Positions 1-11,137 of a stretch of 64,000 nucleotides of DNA are shown one piece after another. The notes beneath the pieces were generated by a model. It was not told the DNA's origin and did not search any database. It saw only the letters and a program-made list of their open reading frames with translations. This DNA is from Coffea arabica. Its lineage: Eukaryota > Streptophyta > Magnoliopsida > Gentianales > Rubiaceae. Within the stretch, counting starts at the first letter, position 1. The number at the start of each line of letters is the position of its first letter. The DNA is taken from NCBI RefSeq assembly GCF_036785885.1, contig NC_092329.1:8432001-8496000 (forward strand), in the 5' to 3' direction. The position numbers and the translations under genes were made by a program.

Positions 1-182
1 TCACCTATTGTGACAATTGATAGGAGGTAAGGATTCAATCCTTAATTTTGCACCCCACCGGTGACCACTAACCCAAAGAGAAACCAGTCAAACGCATCTT
101 TATAGGGCTAGTAACCAGTCCCACTATTGTACTATTGACAACTTGTAATGTCAACAGACCGGAAACGGTAGTTTAAATGATT

Positions 183-357
183 TTTTTTTTTTTTTTGTCA
201 ACACAGATGTCCGAGTCAAAATTCGAAAGCGGCCCGACTAATTTCCTGCGCCTGGAGTACAGCGCCACTCCAATCGCACCCAGGCGTTAAGTGAGGTTCA
301 ACCCCACGACCTGCGAGTGCCGGAAGCAGCCACAGACCACGTGATCTAGCCTCAGGC
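183..357 (-). mobile_element. SINE, tRNA-derived, poly(A)-tailed
   Basis: A short retroposon lying in reverse orientation. Its poly(A) tail appears as the T run at 183-196. The body, read on the minus strand, has a tRNA-type box B (GGGGTTGAACCTC, 293-305) and ends GTGTTGAC before the tail. It is flanked by a 13-bp direct repeat AGTTTAAATGATT at 170-182 and 358-370, the target-site duplication expected of L1-driven retroposition. The ATTAGTC motif and the 3' end resemble the two other SINEs in this window (23333-23513 and 33703-33906). It has no coding capacity. Confidence 0.8.
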
Positions 358-370
358 AGTTTAAATGATT

Positions 371-1279
371 CATTGGGTTCTAAATAGTAAACCCCGTACT
401 CTATGATGCAAGAAAGACTTGGAAAGGACTGGTAATGATTTCCATGCCCACTGAAAGGACCTCCAGATTTGGTGCGTACAGCTAAGCTAAGCCAAATTCA
501 AATGGTTGTAGCGTATTATTGATATGCTAAAGCATTACAGCTATCTTCCAACACCCTTAATGACATGATGATTTTAATCATCCCAACACTTCAGTTTTCA
601 AACCTTGCGTGCAGGCAACATCATCCTCCATCTGCCCCATCGTCAATTGACATTACTTCATTTCACAATTTGATTATGATTAGTAACTTATCTCTCTGTT
701 TTTTTTCCAATTTTCAACTGACCTACTCCACAAGGACAACAACAATAATGTGATTAACAAACAAATATCACATATGTAATGGAGTCAAGCCCGCATAACG
801 CAGAAGAATACTCAGCAGAAAAGTGTAATACATTACCTCAAGAAAAGACCGAACAAAAGAATTACGTACCATCTAGAAAATCACTTCAACGTATGCTCAA
901 ATTAACGCAAGCGTTATTTAGTTAGGCGATTAACTTGGACAGATATTATCACAAGAAGAAAAGAAGAAACCACCCTTGACAAACCAAGAAATGGTAAAAC
1001 CCAAGGAAAAAAAATTACATTTAATTAGCCACACACCTAACAAAAAAACAGGGGTGCCCTGTCAGTCCCAAGTCTTCCACTCTCTCTTATACACAAATCA
1101 AATGCTATATAGGCTATAGGCCTATAGCAATCTCTCGTTAGTACTACTACTACTAAAAACTAATCGCCATTAGACAATCTCCTAAACGACGACGGATCAC
1201 AAAAAACCATCATCTTTTTAATTTCTTTTTACCACTCGCAAATACCCCTAAACAATTAATGTAATGTAAGTAAAAATGA
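371..1279. other. Intergenic / 3' flank of the DUF1005 gene
   Basis: AT-rich DNA downstream of the minus-strand DUF1005 gene. Short open frames here (for example 565-753) have no recognisable protein features. The part nearest 1279 is probably 3' UTR. No other structure was seen. Confidence 0.5.
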
Positions 1280-3223
1280 TCAGCAGAGTAAATCCTGTGG
1301 AGGGCACAATTCTTTTCGCAACTTTTGAGAGAAAAGCCGACACGCATCCATGCTAAGATCAACGGCAGCTGACAGAGCCACGTATGCAGCTGCATCCTCC
1401 GTGCAGTTCACGTGCTGCACACTAACTTCCACCGTAGGTTTATTACATTTGCTTTTTCTGCTGTCACCCACCCCTGCCACCCTGGCAGACATCACAAACC
1501 CCCTGTACATGCAGTAGGGCCACAACCCATATCCGAAGTCCCCGCTGCTCCTAGGGCTACACGCCGGTGACGCAACGCTCCCAGGGGTCGCCCTCCCATT
1601 GGCCGTTCCGCCGGCAGCACCCGTGGGTGACCCTGAGCCCAGGTCTATCACGAACTTCCCGCCTTTGCTGCTGCTCAAAGTCGACTCGGCTAAGACTATC
1701 CCGGCAGCCGCGGCTGAGTCGGGGATGAGTTCGAACCGGTAGCCGAGGCCGTCCGCTGAGCCGCGCTCTCGCCAGGCCTCCAGCCGGCCCCACGGCTTCC
1801 AGGTGCCGTCCCCGGGGCGTAGGATGAGCCACGAACCGGGATTGGACCGGCTCACCCGGTCTGAACCGGGTGAAGCCACAAATGGAGTGACCATTGAAGC
1901 AGCTGCCACGGGCGAACCGGACAGGTCGTGGACCGTAATGGACCATCCTTTTCGCTCCTTTCCGGGCCTCTCCCTTTCGCTCCCAAATGAACTTAGCCAG
2001 CTCCGTGAACAACTCAGCTCCGACGGCAACGACCTATATTTATTATTATATAATAATAATAATAAAGCCCAAACAGGACCCAAAAAAAATTTAATTATTA
2101 CGTGTAAAACACTAAGATTAATTAAACAAAGTAAACAGTAGTAATTAAAAGCGTGACAGAAAATAAAGGTAGGGATCTTTGCTTTAAATTGAACCTAGGG
2201 AGCTCGAACAAGATACTTGTATAATTAGGCCCTGTAAAGATATCTTACTAATGTATTAAGTACCCTTTTAAGCTCTAATTTTGTTATAAAAGAAGAGTAA
2301 AGTAAGTTCTACCTAGTAAAAATTTGCCTTTACCGTACAATTCCAGCAAGCATTTATTCTTCACTTTCACACTTTTTTTTCCTATTTTTTACCAAAAATA
2401 GTATGCATCGAATTAATACTACTTTGGTAGAGAGATTATTAAATACTAGTAATGCTCAACAACAGAAAAGGCCAGTAGAGATTATTTTAAGTATTCATGC
2501 AAAATTAAAAGCAAATTGTTGAAACACAGAAAAGAAAAGGAAGGAAATTAGGGGGAAAAAAAAAGTAGTAAAAACTGACCAGGAACGTTGATTGCGGTCG
2601 GGGGCGGAGCGGAAGCTGAATTTGCAAGTGAAAACAGGTTGACGGATGCTTCCTTGAATCTGAAACACTTGCGGGCTGCATTCGGGTTCTCCGTCGAACT
2701 GGAAAACGAACCTCGGGTCGGGTTCCGACTTGACGTTCAGGTGAAACTGGGCACTGGAGTTTTTGGATTCTTTGCCCACATTAATCCACCCGTTATGGAA
2801 AATCACAGCCCTAGTCTCGGTTCCCGCCAGATCCAGCGGCACTCTAATTTTCCCCAATAATCTCCCGGAATTCACGCCGCAAGTGGTGCCCCGGCCGCCG
2901 GTGTAGATCGAGACTGTGAGGTGAAGCCTTTTCGAACTCCCACCGAAGAGTGATTTTCCGGCGAGCTTCTCGAGATCCGACTTGCCGAGATGGAACGTCG
3001 CCGCGGCTGCTGAGGTCTGGACTTGTGCGGCGCCGTCAGGGGACTGAGGCTCCGGAGTAATGTACGGGACTACAGCCGTCTGGAGAGGGAAATTCTTGAG
3101 CTTTATCTTACAATAACACGGCGACGACGAGGGGTGAACCACGGACCTCGCCGGCTTCGCCGCCACAGGGATTTTCAGCCCCAGATTACCCACAGTAAGT
3201 CGCACGAAAGGACACGGATCCAT
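1280..3223 (-). CDS. DUF1005 family protein (plant-specific, function unknown)
   Basis: Two exons, 2580-3223 and 1280-2033, joined across a 546-bp intron (donor GTCAGT, acceptor ATATAG). Together they encode 465 residues, close to the family's usual size. The start is the ATG at 3223 (MDPCPFVRL), which matches the conserved N-terminus of the family; the frame stays open upstream but offers no ATG. The N-terminal half carries the motif VGNLGLKIP and a hydrophobic, beta-rich region. The second exon begins SLPSELSCSRSW and contains the strongly conserved blocks GWSITVHDLSGSPVA, WLILRPGDGTWKPWGRLEAW and GYRFELIP, then a low-complexity Gly/Ser/Ala stretch and FVMSARVAGVGDSRKSKCNK. DUF1005 proteins occur only in plants and have no established biochemical role. 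Identification of the family is firm; function is not assigned. Confidence 0.9.
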
Positions 3224-4230
3224 GTGAAACACTCGTGCCCTCCGGAGCGAGTTGAGTCAACCCAGCTCGGAGAACAAACCCCAAGACTAAAGCAGCTACG
3301 ACTTCAGGAGGGTTTTTATTGTTAGGCTCTAAAGTGAAGAGGCAAAGGAGAGAAAAGGGCTTAAGGGAAAAGGAAGGAGAGTCATGGGAAAGCGTGAAGT
3401 CGAGCTCCTCTAAATGCTCCAAAACGATAACCAAAATTTGACGTTATATCAGAAACTTCAGCCATGTTTTTGGAGCCATCGTCGAAGAGTTTCTTATCTG
3501 GATTCTGATTTTAGGTCACAAGCCTAAAAAAAAGAAACTAGTATAGATTTTGTACAGTAGGATTTTGGTTGGAGGGTTTTGGAGTTTTGCTCAAGCAGAT
3601 GAGATGAGTGTACGGGGAAGCGGAGGAGGTTACCAAATTAAAACGAACTGTGGGCCGGAGGGAAGCCTTGGGGCGGGGCAGTGGATTACAGCTGTGTACA
3701 AGCTGGAATTTGGAATTAATTAATGAGTGGGACCCATGATGTAGGGCATCTCTTATCAGTCCACTCTTCTCCCTCTCTTTTTTTTTTTTCTGGGCCCGCA
3801 TTTTTTTATTTTCACCAAATCGCCCCTGCTTTGTTTGGCAATGCTTTTCATGTCCTCCCACTGATATAAGCTAAACTCATCAAGTTTCGAGTTCCAAGAC
3901 CCTTTTGAGTAATTTTCTTTACTCTTTCCACCAATAAGAAATGCTAGTTTTCATTTCATGCTTTGAATCATACATGCAAGTTTTAAATTGATGCTAATTG
4001 AATAGTAGTGCAGTCCTTAGACGTCTATCTAAAATTTCTATTATATATAACTTATCATACATAGTAAATTTCTATTATATATAACCCATGGTGTGTTTAC
4101 TCAAAACATTAAAAAAAATATATTTTTTTTCCAGAAAACTCCCTACCGCCCTTCACTCGCATGGCATCCTTCGCCACCCGCACTACTAGCAGCCACTAAT
4201 ATTCTATCTAATACATTTTTTAATACATTA
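3224..4230. other. 5' flank of the DUF1005 gene
   Basis: Upstream and promoter region of the minus-strand DUF1005 gene. It includes a T-rich tract near 3778 and, at 4036-4087, a directly repeated AT-rich unit containing TTTCTATTATATATAAC. No second gene was recognised; the reading frame continuing upstream of the start has no ATG. Confidence 0.4.
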
Positions 4231-4769
4231 TTAAGGATTAATCTTATCTATAAAAGCTGATAATATATGCATTATCACCGTCAAATGTTTGACAACTAGG
4301 GCTGCAAACGAACCGAACCGCTCACGAGCAGTTCGAGTCAAGCTCGAACTCGAGCTCAAGATATTAGGTTCGCGAGCTCAAGTATATATATATATTTTTA
4401 TTTTAAGTATATATACTTTTTTTTATTTTTTTATTTAATAGTAAAATTACATATATATCGTTAATATTTTATTATTTATTAAGAAAAAAATATTATTTTA
4501 TTTATTTTTTAAAAAATAAAATAATTATTTTTTATTTTTTTCAAGCTCGGTCGAATCAAGTCGAGCTCGAGTTCGAGTTTACTAAAATTATGTCAAGACT
4601 CGATTCGATTAGGCTAAAACTCGACTCGACTCGGCTCGTTTGCAGCCCTATTGACAACTAATGTGAATTTTAAACCGTAATTCAAATTTTATATAGTTAT
4701 CAAATATCCAACAATTATGATATTGTATAAGCTGTTAGTTAGTGTATATAAGATTAATTTTATTCTTAA
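4231..4769. mobile_element. MITE, first of two abutting copies, interrupted by a hAT element
   Basis: Begins TTAAGGATTAATCTTAT and ends near ATAAGATTAATTTTATTCTTAA, so the ends are inverted copies. Without the hAT insertion (4297-4650) and its duplicated target, it would be about 175 bp. The adjoining copy at 4766-4928 has the same ends and the same internal words (TGTTTGA-AACTAATTTAAA, TATCCAA). It is non-coding; the superfamily is not resolved. Confidence 0.6.
4297..4650. mobile_element. hAT-type MITE
   Basis: A 354-bp element with terminal inverted repeats TAGGGCTGCAAACGA and TCGTTTGCAGCCCTA. It is flanked by a perfect 8-bp target duplication TTGACAAC (4289-4296 and 4651-4658), the hAT signature. 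The subterminal regions are dense in overlapping TCGAGCTC / GAACTCGAG words, plausible transposase-binding repeats. The centre is AT-only filler. No open frame. Confidence 0.88.
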
Positions 4770-4928
4770 AGGATTAATCTTATGTACACCAATAGTGTAT
4801 ATCTATCATCGTTGGATGTTTGATAACTAATTTAAATTTGAAATTGAAATTTTGTATTGTTTTAAGTATCCAATCGTAATCTTATGTACACCGTTAGTCA
4901 GTGTATATAAGATTAACTCATTCTTAAA
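4766..4928. mobile_element. MITE, second abutting copy
   Basis: About 163 bp. It starts TTAAAGGATTAATCTTATG and ends ATAAGATTAACTCATTCTTAA, inverted copies of each other and of the ends of the element at 4231-4769. The two copies share the junction TTCTTAAAGGATTAA, consistent with tandem insertion into the same site. Confidence 0.6.
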
Positions 4929-5128
4929 ACTTGTAAGTAATTTAAAAATGTAATTGTAAATACTGCATGCATTAGAATGAAAGCTCGTTATTTTCATCTA
5001 AATTACTACTTTTCTTAAACTCATGCGGACAACATGTGCCAAGATTAGGTATTTAAGTGGCGAACTAAATAGGGATTGGAGTTGACATAACTCATCTTGT
5101 TTGCGAAAAATGAATAGTTCTTGCATTT

Positions 5129-5320
5129 GTTTGGATTGCGATTTTTCTTCCAACAAATTTTGAACTAATCTTTCTTATGCTACTATCACCTGTATACACC
5201 GACAGAGTTGAATAAATATCACGTTATTTAAATTCGATATTTGAACATTAAAATTTATATACGTGACATGATACGGAGCATTTATCTATGAAAATTTTAT
5301 AAAAAAATAGCAATCCAAAA
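5129..5320. mobile_element. MITE with TTTGGATTGC ends
   Basis: Terminal inverted repeats: GTTTGGATTGCGATTTTT at the left, and GTTTTGGATTGCTATTTTTT when the right end is read in reverse. About 190 bp, non-coding. Related fragments with the same ends or the same internal words (ATCTCACATATATCA) occur near 6300, 21350, 32700, 57740 and 58690. Superfamily not settled. Confidence 0.55.
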
Positions 5321-6914
5321 CCGTGAACTCCCTCGGAGTTTGTGCACCATCGTCCGTGACGGGAGCCGAAAACAGAAATAAGGGTCTACGAGGTGAGAAA
5401 TGCACGTGCGACGCAGGCTGGTGCGAGAACTTGAGTACTGGTATAAGAGAGAGACCAGCGGATGTGAACGTGGGGATTAGCTTGAATGATGGTACGTAGC
5501 TGCGTCACCATGGTGTCACGTCCTTGTAGTGGCGTTGGAGTTATAATAATAAAAAACAGAATGAATATTAGTACTAGCTTGATTTTAATTTAAAAAAGAA
5601 AAAAAAAGATGATGCAATTAAGTGATTTAACTGTTTCGAAAAATATGTACAAGGTAAGAAAATAAATATTTTTAATATGAGCGTGAGATACCTAAATGCT
5701 ATGCTTTTCTTTCTATAATGAATCCTATCTTGTTTCATCGTCAATCCAAGCTGTTTATGGTTCTATCTATCTCTGTTAATGGCAATTTAATCATTTTAAA
5801 ATTCGTTGAAGTGGGAAAGTCAGCAAAGATTGAGGTATTAAATTCGTTAACCTCAGATTTGCGTCTTGGTATCTGTATCCATCTGTATCGTTTTGGTAAT
5901 AATTAAACAATTGGTATTGGATTTGGGGCTCTGGCAAACAGAGGAGCGTATAATTTATTTGTACCAGTATTTCTTTGCTGTCCCGATGGAGCGTATAATT
6001 GCTAGAAGATCCGATGGTTTACCAAATTGCTGTTGTCCTAGTATGATTCCTCTTTTTTTTTTTTTTTCCTTTTTTAATAGGATTTTTCTAGCGGGTAACA
6101 CTCATTATCACGTTCAAATTTTACATAACCTATCATGTATATATATATACTAATAATTATACATTTTATCTAATTAATTTTAACTTTTCAAAAATCTAAC
6201 ACCTGATATATAGCTTAACAACCGTTAGAGAGATCATTTTCAATTATATTAATCCGTTTAGGTTGCTGTTTTCTGAAATTGTTATAGAAAAATATATTGT
6301 AACGATTTGATGTATATGAGATAAAAAAAAGGTGCTCGAGAAATGTGATCACAGAAAGTAAAAAAAAATTTTTGACGAAAAAAGGCAATCCAAAACAGGT
6401 AAGAGTACTAAAGTCACGAGAACCTAATGTGATACTTTTGTATTTTTACTCTTGACAGCAGGAATAAATGAGTTTGGAATTGGTAAAAGGTTTTTGTTAT
6501 TTGGTATACCCTTTCTTGAATGCTCTAGAATGGTTAGTTCACGTGACAAAAGAAAAAGAGTGCAATATTGGCTGGTGCATTGCATGGCCCTTCGCATTAA
6601 ACCCCTTTGAAATTCTAGTAGATTAGGATGCGCAGTCTTCTTGCTGACCGTCAGATTCAATATGAAAATATGAATTCCCCCACTTTTTAGTAAATTATTT
6701 CGTCTGAAATGTGCAACTCCTAGCCAACAATTATTCTTGAACAGCAAAATGTTGGAAATGGTAGATTAAACATGCGATTGAGATTTTGAGTTATAGCAAA
6801 TTTTGCTTTTTCAAGTGGCTATTGCTTAGATAGGTTTTCGTGCTCATATTTAATTTACCAGTTAAACTACTTGCAAAGGGCTATAATCTTCCCAATTATC
6901 AGCACCTCACCCGC
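5321..6914. other. Intergenic, repeat relics
   Basis: AT-rich DNA with no recognisable gene. It holds a G/C-richer patch at 5330-5540, a poly(T) tract at 6054-6067 followed by a CTAGCGGGTAACACTCA segment resembling a MITE end at 45669, and a MITE fragment around 6290-6400. Open frames here are short and featureless. Confidence 0.4.
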
Positions 6915-6923
6915 TTATAAATG

Positions 6924-7545
6924 GGCTAATTGATTAGAATATAGGTGTAAAAAAGAAAAGTCACACACTTGTGGATCTGACAGAGTCCATGTATAAAATT
7001 ATGGGTACCGGGCTGAGACAGCCCGGCACCTGACAGAAACTTTTTTTTTTTTTAACATGTCAGACAGCCCGGCACCTGACATATTTTTTTTGACAAAAGA
7101 TGTCAAGTGCCGGGCTGTGTCAGCCTGGCACCTGACATCCAATTGAGTGAATTGCAATTCATCCAATTGAGTCAATTGAGTGAATTGCAATTCACTTTAT
7201 TTGTTAAGCTAGTTGATAAATGCAATTCACTTTAATTAGTTTAGTGGATTAATTAGTTTAATTAATTGAGTGAAGTAATTTTAAGAGATTCGATTAAATG
7301 CATTTAATTAAGGTGATGGTTTAATTTATTATTTATTAAATATTCATTTATTTGTTATAAATGATTTAATTATTTAATTATAATGCATTATTTGTTGTTA
7401 TTTGTTATTATTAGTTGTTATTTAATTACACTTTATTTGTTGTTATTTGTTATACTATTTGTTATTATTCGTTGTTATTTAATTACCCTTTAGTTGTTGT
7501 TATTTGTTATTTATTTGTTATTATTTCTTATAATTATAGAATCGC
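6924..7545 (+). repeat. Left inverted arm of the foldback element
   Basis: Matches the reverse complement of 9008-9634 over nearly its whole length with small indels. Near the tip are the palindromic units at 7004-7035 and 7098-7137 and a half unit at 7056-7081. They are followed by TTGAGTGAATTGCAATTCA repeats and an AT-rich stretch of TTATTTGTTGTTATTTG words. Confidence 0.85.
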
Positions 7546-7662
7546 AATTATTTATTTATTTGTTATAAATTATATATATTTGATTCAATTAATTAATTAT
7601 TCAAATAAGCATATTAATGAGGTTCTAAAATGCTATCAACACTCATCTCTAATAGGTATAAC

Positions 7663-7884
7663 ATGTCAAGTGATAATTGCTTGGTCATTCAAGTATATTG
7701 GGGTGAAAAAATTATAAACGAAGGAGGGTCAATTTCATATGATCCTTCTATACCGAAACAAGTGTTGTTCCTTACAGAGATGGTAGGTTATGATGATTTG
7801 GTAGACAAAATATACAATCTTTTGGGTTTAGATCGGAATCTTCTGGGTAGACAAAATATACAATCTTCATTACATGTTTGCTAA
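7663..7884 (+). pseudogene. MULE transposase N-terminal remnant
   Basis: A 73-residue open frame beginning MSSDNCLVIQVYWGEK, then GGSISYDPSIPKQVLF and MVGYDDLVDKIYNLLGLDRN. Its position inside a 9-bp-duplication element and its style (short basic start, then VYWGG-like and GYDDLVDK blocks) resemble the N-terminal segment of plant MuDR-type transposases. This is family recall, not a search result. The frame stops after a short duplicated piece (LLGRQNIQ), and the DDE catalytic part is missing. It is not expected to be functional. Confidence 0.5.
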
Positions 7885-8488
7885 ATATCAAATATTATAA
7901 TATGGGAATTTAGCCTTTTATTATTTGAATGCTTATCATTATTTTTATATCTAGCCATTTCACCGTTGTCACGCTATGCATTTTTTCCTCTTTTTTTGGT
8001 CCTTTTTTTTATATATTGCACAATAAATTTAGTTTTACAAAATTATAGTGAACATTAAAAATTACATAAAAATTCTAACAAATAATTTCTCAACAATTTG
8101 AGAACTACATCTTATTACAAAATGAATGGTATATTTTGTTTGAAAAAATTTTCATAGTTTAACATTCTATAGGAGTAATTAGTGATTTTGCACAAATCTA
8201 TTTTCTTCTTTTTCTTACGTTTCAACTTTGAAATGTAAATTAATTAACTTAAATTTCAAAGTATTTAGTACTTCAGGTCGACTCAGCTTTTTATTAAACT
8301 TTTTTTCTTGTTTTGGTTTTTTGATTTTTTTTTGTATGGGAGATTTATGAAATTATCCTCACAATACAAACTACGAAAAAAATTCAAAACTTAAATAGAT
8401 GTTCTATTAGTATGCATTATGTTCAATTGGTAAAATGCAAAAATTCAATATAAGTACCAACACGAGAATGAATACAAAATCTAAAATG

Positions 8489-8669
8489 TTTAGGGTTTAG
8501 GGTTTTGGGTTCAAGGTTCAGGGTTTAGGGTTTAGGGTTTTGATCTTTAGGGTTTAGGCTTTAGGCTTTAGGGATTAGGGTTTTTAGGTTTAGGGTTTAG
8601 GGTTTAGTGTTTAGGGTTTAAAGTTTAGGGTTTAGGGTTTAGGGTTTAGTGTTTAGTGTTTAGGGTTTT
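8489..8669 (+). repeat. Interstitial telomere-like (TTTAGGG)n array
   Basis: About 180 bp of perfect and degenerate TTTAGGG units (plant telomere sequence), with variants TTTAGTG, TTTAGGC and GTTCAGG. It ends next to TTTTGATCTTT, which also interrupts the array near 8540. It lies in the middle of the foldback element, not at a chromosome end. Confidence 0.9.
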
Positions 8670-9007
8670 GATCTTTTGCATGATGCAACGTGTCACAAAT
8701 TGCGATTGATAATTACTAATCATATCACAATTTCAGCCTTACGATATTTTCTTGCGAATAAAATGAGAAGCTATAAATGAAAGAGGAAAATTCAAAATTA
8801 AAAGAATATGAATACTAGATAATTGTATTTCAAGTCAAGTGATTTGAATTCTACTGGGAAAGTTTCACTAAGAAATTTTTGTTATTCGGCACATTTTGTT
8901 TGGTAGACTTATTAATTTTTTTTTATTTTTCAGAAAAATTCGGTCAGGTACCAGGCTGACACAGTCCAACACCTGATAGATTTTTTAAAAAAATTTCCTG
9001 TCAGGTG

Positions 9008-9634
9008 TGATTCTATAATTATAAGAAATAATAAGAAATAATATAACAAATAACGACAAATAAAGGGTAATTAAATAACAACGAATAGTATAACAAATAA
9101 CAACAAATAAAGTGTAATTAAATAACAACAAATAATGCATTATAATTAAATCATTTATAACAAATAAATGAATATTTAATAAATAAAAAATTAAACCTAA
9201 TTCATCACCTTAATTAAATGCATTTGATCGAATCTCTTAAAATTAATTCACTCAATTAATTAAACTAATTAATTCACTAAACTAATTAAAGTGAATTGCA
9301 TTTATCAACTAGCTTAACAAATAAAGTGAACTGCAATTCACTCAATTCGATGTGAATTGCAATTCACTCAATTGAGTGAATGTGAAATTCACATTCACAA
9401 TTGGATGTCAGGTGCCGGGCTGACACAGCCCAGCACTTGACATCTTTTTTTTTAAAAAAATGTGTCAGGTGCCGGGCTGTCTCAGCCCGGCACCTGACAT
9501 GTTTTTAAAAAAAAAAAGTTTCTGTCAGGTGCCGGGCTGTCTCAGCCCGGTACCCATTGTTTTATACATGGACTCTGTCAGATCCACAAGTGTCTGACTT
9601 TTCTTTTTTACACCTATATTCTAATCAATTAGCC
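9008..9634 (-). repeat. Right inverted arm of the foldback element
   Basis: Reverse-complement partner of 6924-7545. It carries three palindromic units at 9405-9443, 9463-9500 and 9524-9553 built from TGTCAGGTGCCGGGCTG and its complement. The unit that is only half present in the left arm is complete here. Confidence 0.85.
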
Positions 9635-9773
9635 TTATAAATGCACCTTAAATCCTTACCTGCTCATTTTTCTAATTTGTTGCTTTTATTATTGTTTTAA
9701 TCGTAAAATCTCCAATTTACGTGGTATCGGATGCAAGTGTAACCCTCTTTGGCACATAAAACAAAGTAATACG

Positions 9774-11129
9774 TAGGTGTGGCAATTTTCTGATACGACA
9801 TGAATTTAACACGAAATTAATAGATTTTGACTGAGACTTTGCGGGTTCTAAGTAGAATCGGGTCAAACCCGATGAACTCGAAAAGAAAATAGGTCGGATT
9901 CAATTCATTCACGGGTTGACCCGATAACTCGTTTATGAATTAAAAAATAATTTAATAAATGTAAAAAATATTTTATTTAACTAAACTAAGTTATTCTTTT
10001 TTTTTTAGAGGCATTAACCACTTAGGTTCCGTTTGATAAAATTGAATCTGAATTCTAAAGTCTAAATTCTGAAATCTGAATGCTAAAGCAATTAATTTAC
10101 TGAATTAAGCATTGAAAAGAAATATATGAATCTCTAAATTTTAATGCTAAACATATTTATACTGTTTGATAAACATTTATAACTGAATGCTTAGTAACTT
10201 AAATTTGATAATTTTGCCCTTATATCTTTTCATCCAAAAAAGAAATAGAACCTATGATTTAATTAACTTAAAATAGTTAGATATGAAAATGATAATATTT
10301 ATTTTTAAATCAAATTAATATAAAATATGCAATATATTATACGAGGAGTATGAACAAGATTTGAAAGACATTATAAAGGGAGAAAAGATAAATAGAAAAA
10401 TAGAAAAATGTTAAATAGAAAATATCAGACTGTTTGATTAGATAAAAATTTTGAGCATAATTACCAAACAAGGGTAGATTTGGTAGATAAGATAAGGTAG
10501 TTCTAATAATTCTATTGATTCTTTTTAGAATTAAGCATTCAGTTAGGATTTTTGTACTGAAAAAAATATACATAAATTCAGCACTGCATAGCAAGTTCAG
10601 CATATGAATTTTTATTTATCAAACATTCAAAATATCTGAATATCTGAAAAAATTCAGTTTCAATACTTTTTTATGTTATTAAACAGACCCTTAATCCTAA
10701 ATGAATTTATTTAACTTGTATGAAGTTGGGATTGTTATGTTTGGACAAATGATGTATTATATTATTTTCTACTTTTATAGTGTTTTAATTTATTTCAATT
10801 CTAGTTTGGGATAAAAAACATTTACTGTATTTTAATTTATTTCAGATCTGGTTTGGGATTGTTTTATCAAGATTTTTATTGCTTGATTATGTAGTCTTGT
10901 GCGGAATAAGTTTTGTTAGAAATTATAGTGGCAAATTCATAAATTGGAGTTATGTTTCAAGTCATATCAAGTCATTCGAGTAACCCATTCAACTCGAAAA
11001 TTTCGAGTTTAGGTTAGATATCCTGACCCGTCACGAGTTGGAAGGTCAGATTCAAGTCAGCAGGTTTCCTGTTGTACCTAGGTCTCAATTCGACTCATCA
11101 ACCTGTCATCCACCTGATTGCCACCTCTA
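9774..11129. mobile_element. hAT-type element, non-coding
   Basis: A 1356-bp element with ends TAGGTGTGGCAAT and ATTGCCACCTCTA, flanked by a perfect 8-bp duplication GTAATACG (9766-9773 and 11130-11137). Subterminal regions contain repeated GACCCG / GAACTCG-type words. It is enlarged by a nested Tourist-like MITE (10025-10690). It encodes no transposase. Confidence 0.85.
10025..10690. mobile_element. Tourist-like (PIF/Harbinger) MITE, nested
   Basis: Ends are GGTTCCGTTTGATAA and, in reverse, GGGTCTGTTTAATAA, flanked by a TTA trinucleotide on each side (10022-10024 and 10691-10693). The subterminal parts repeat CTGAATTCT / ATCTGAAT words. The 88-codon frame on its minus strand shows no protein family. 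It is inserted in the hAT element 9774-11129 and is therefore younger than it. Confidence 0.65.
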
Positions 11130-11137
11130 GTAATACG

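Larger units (their letters stand above)
6924..9634. mobile_element. Mutator-like foldback element with about 620-bp inverted arms
   Basis: A 2711-bp element flanked by a perfect 9-bp target duplication TTATAAATG (6915-6923 and 9635-9643), the MULE signature. The arms at about 6924-7545 and 9008-9634 are long inverted repeats of each other, starting GGCTAATTGATTAGAATA. Each arm carries three units built on the palindrome of TGTCAGGTGCCGGGCTG. The interior contains a transposase-like N-terminal remnant (7663-7884) and a telomere-like array (8489-8669). No complete transposase is present, so the element is non-autonomous. Confidence 0.88.

Noticed and set aside
1803-2141. Plus-strand 112-codon frame opposite the DUF1005 gene
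   Set aside because: Shadow of the GC-rich DUF1005 exon 2; the minus-strand product is conserved.
7004-9553. Regularly spaced palindromes that might suggest a CRISPR array
   Set aside because: The units are palindromic parts of transposon arms in a plant nuclear genome, few in number, without unique spacers of constant length.
9774-11129. Possible 1.3 kb protein-coding gene between the foldback element and PSRP6
   Set aside because: No frame longer than about 90 codons; the 8-bp duplication and inverted ends show a non-coding hAT element.
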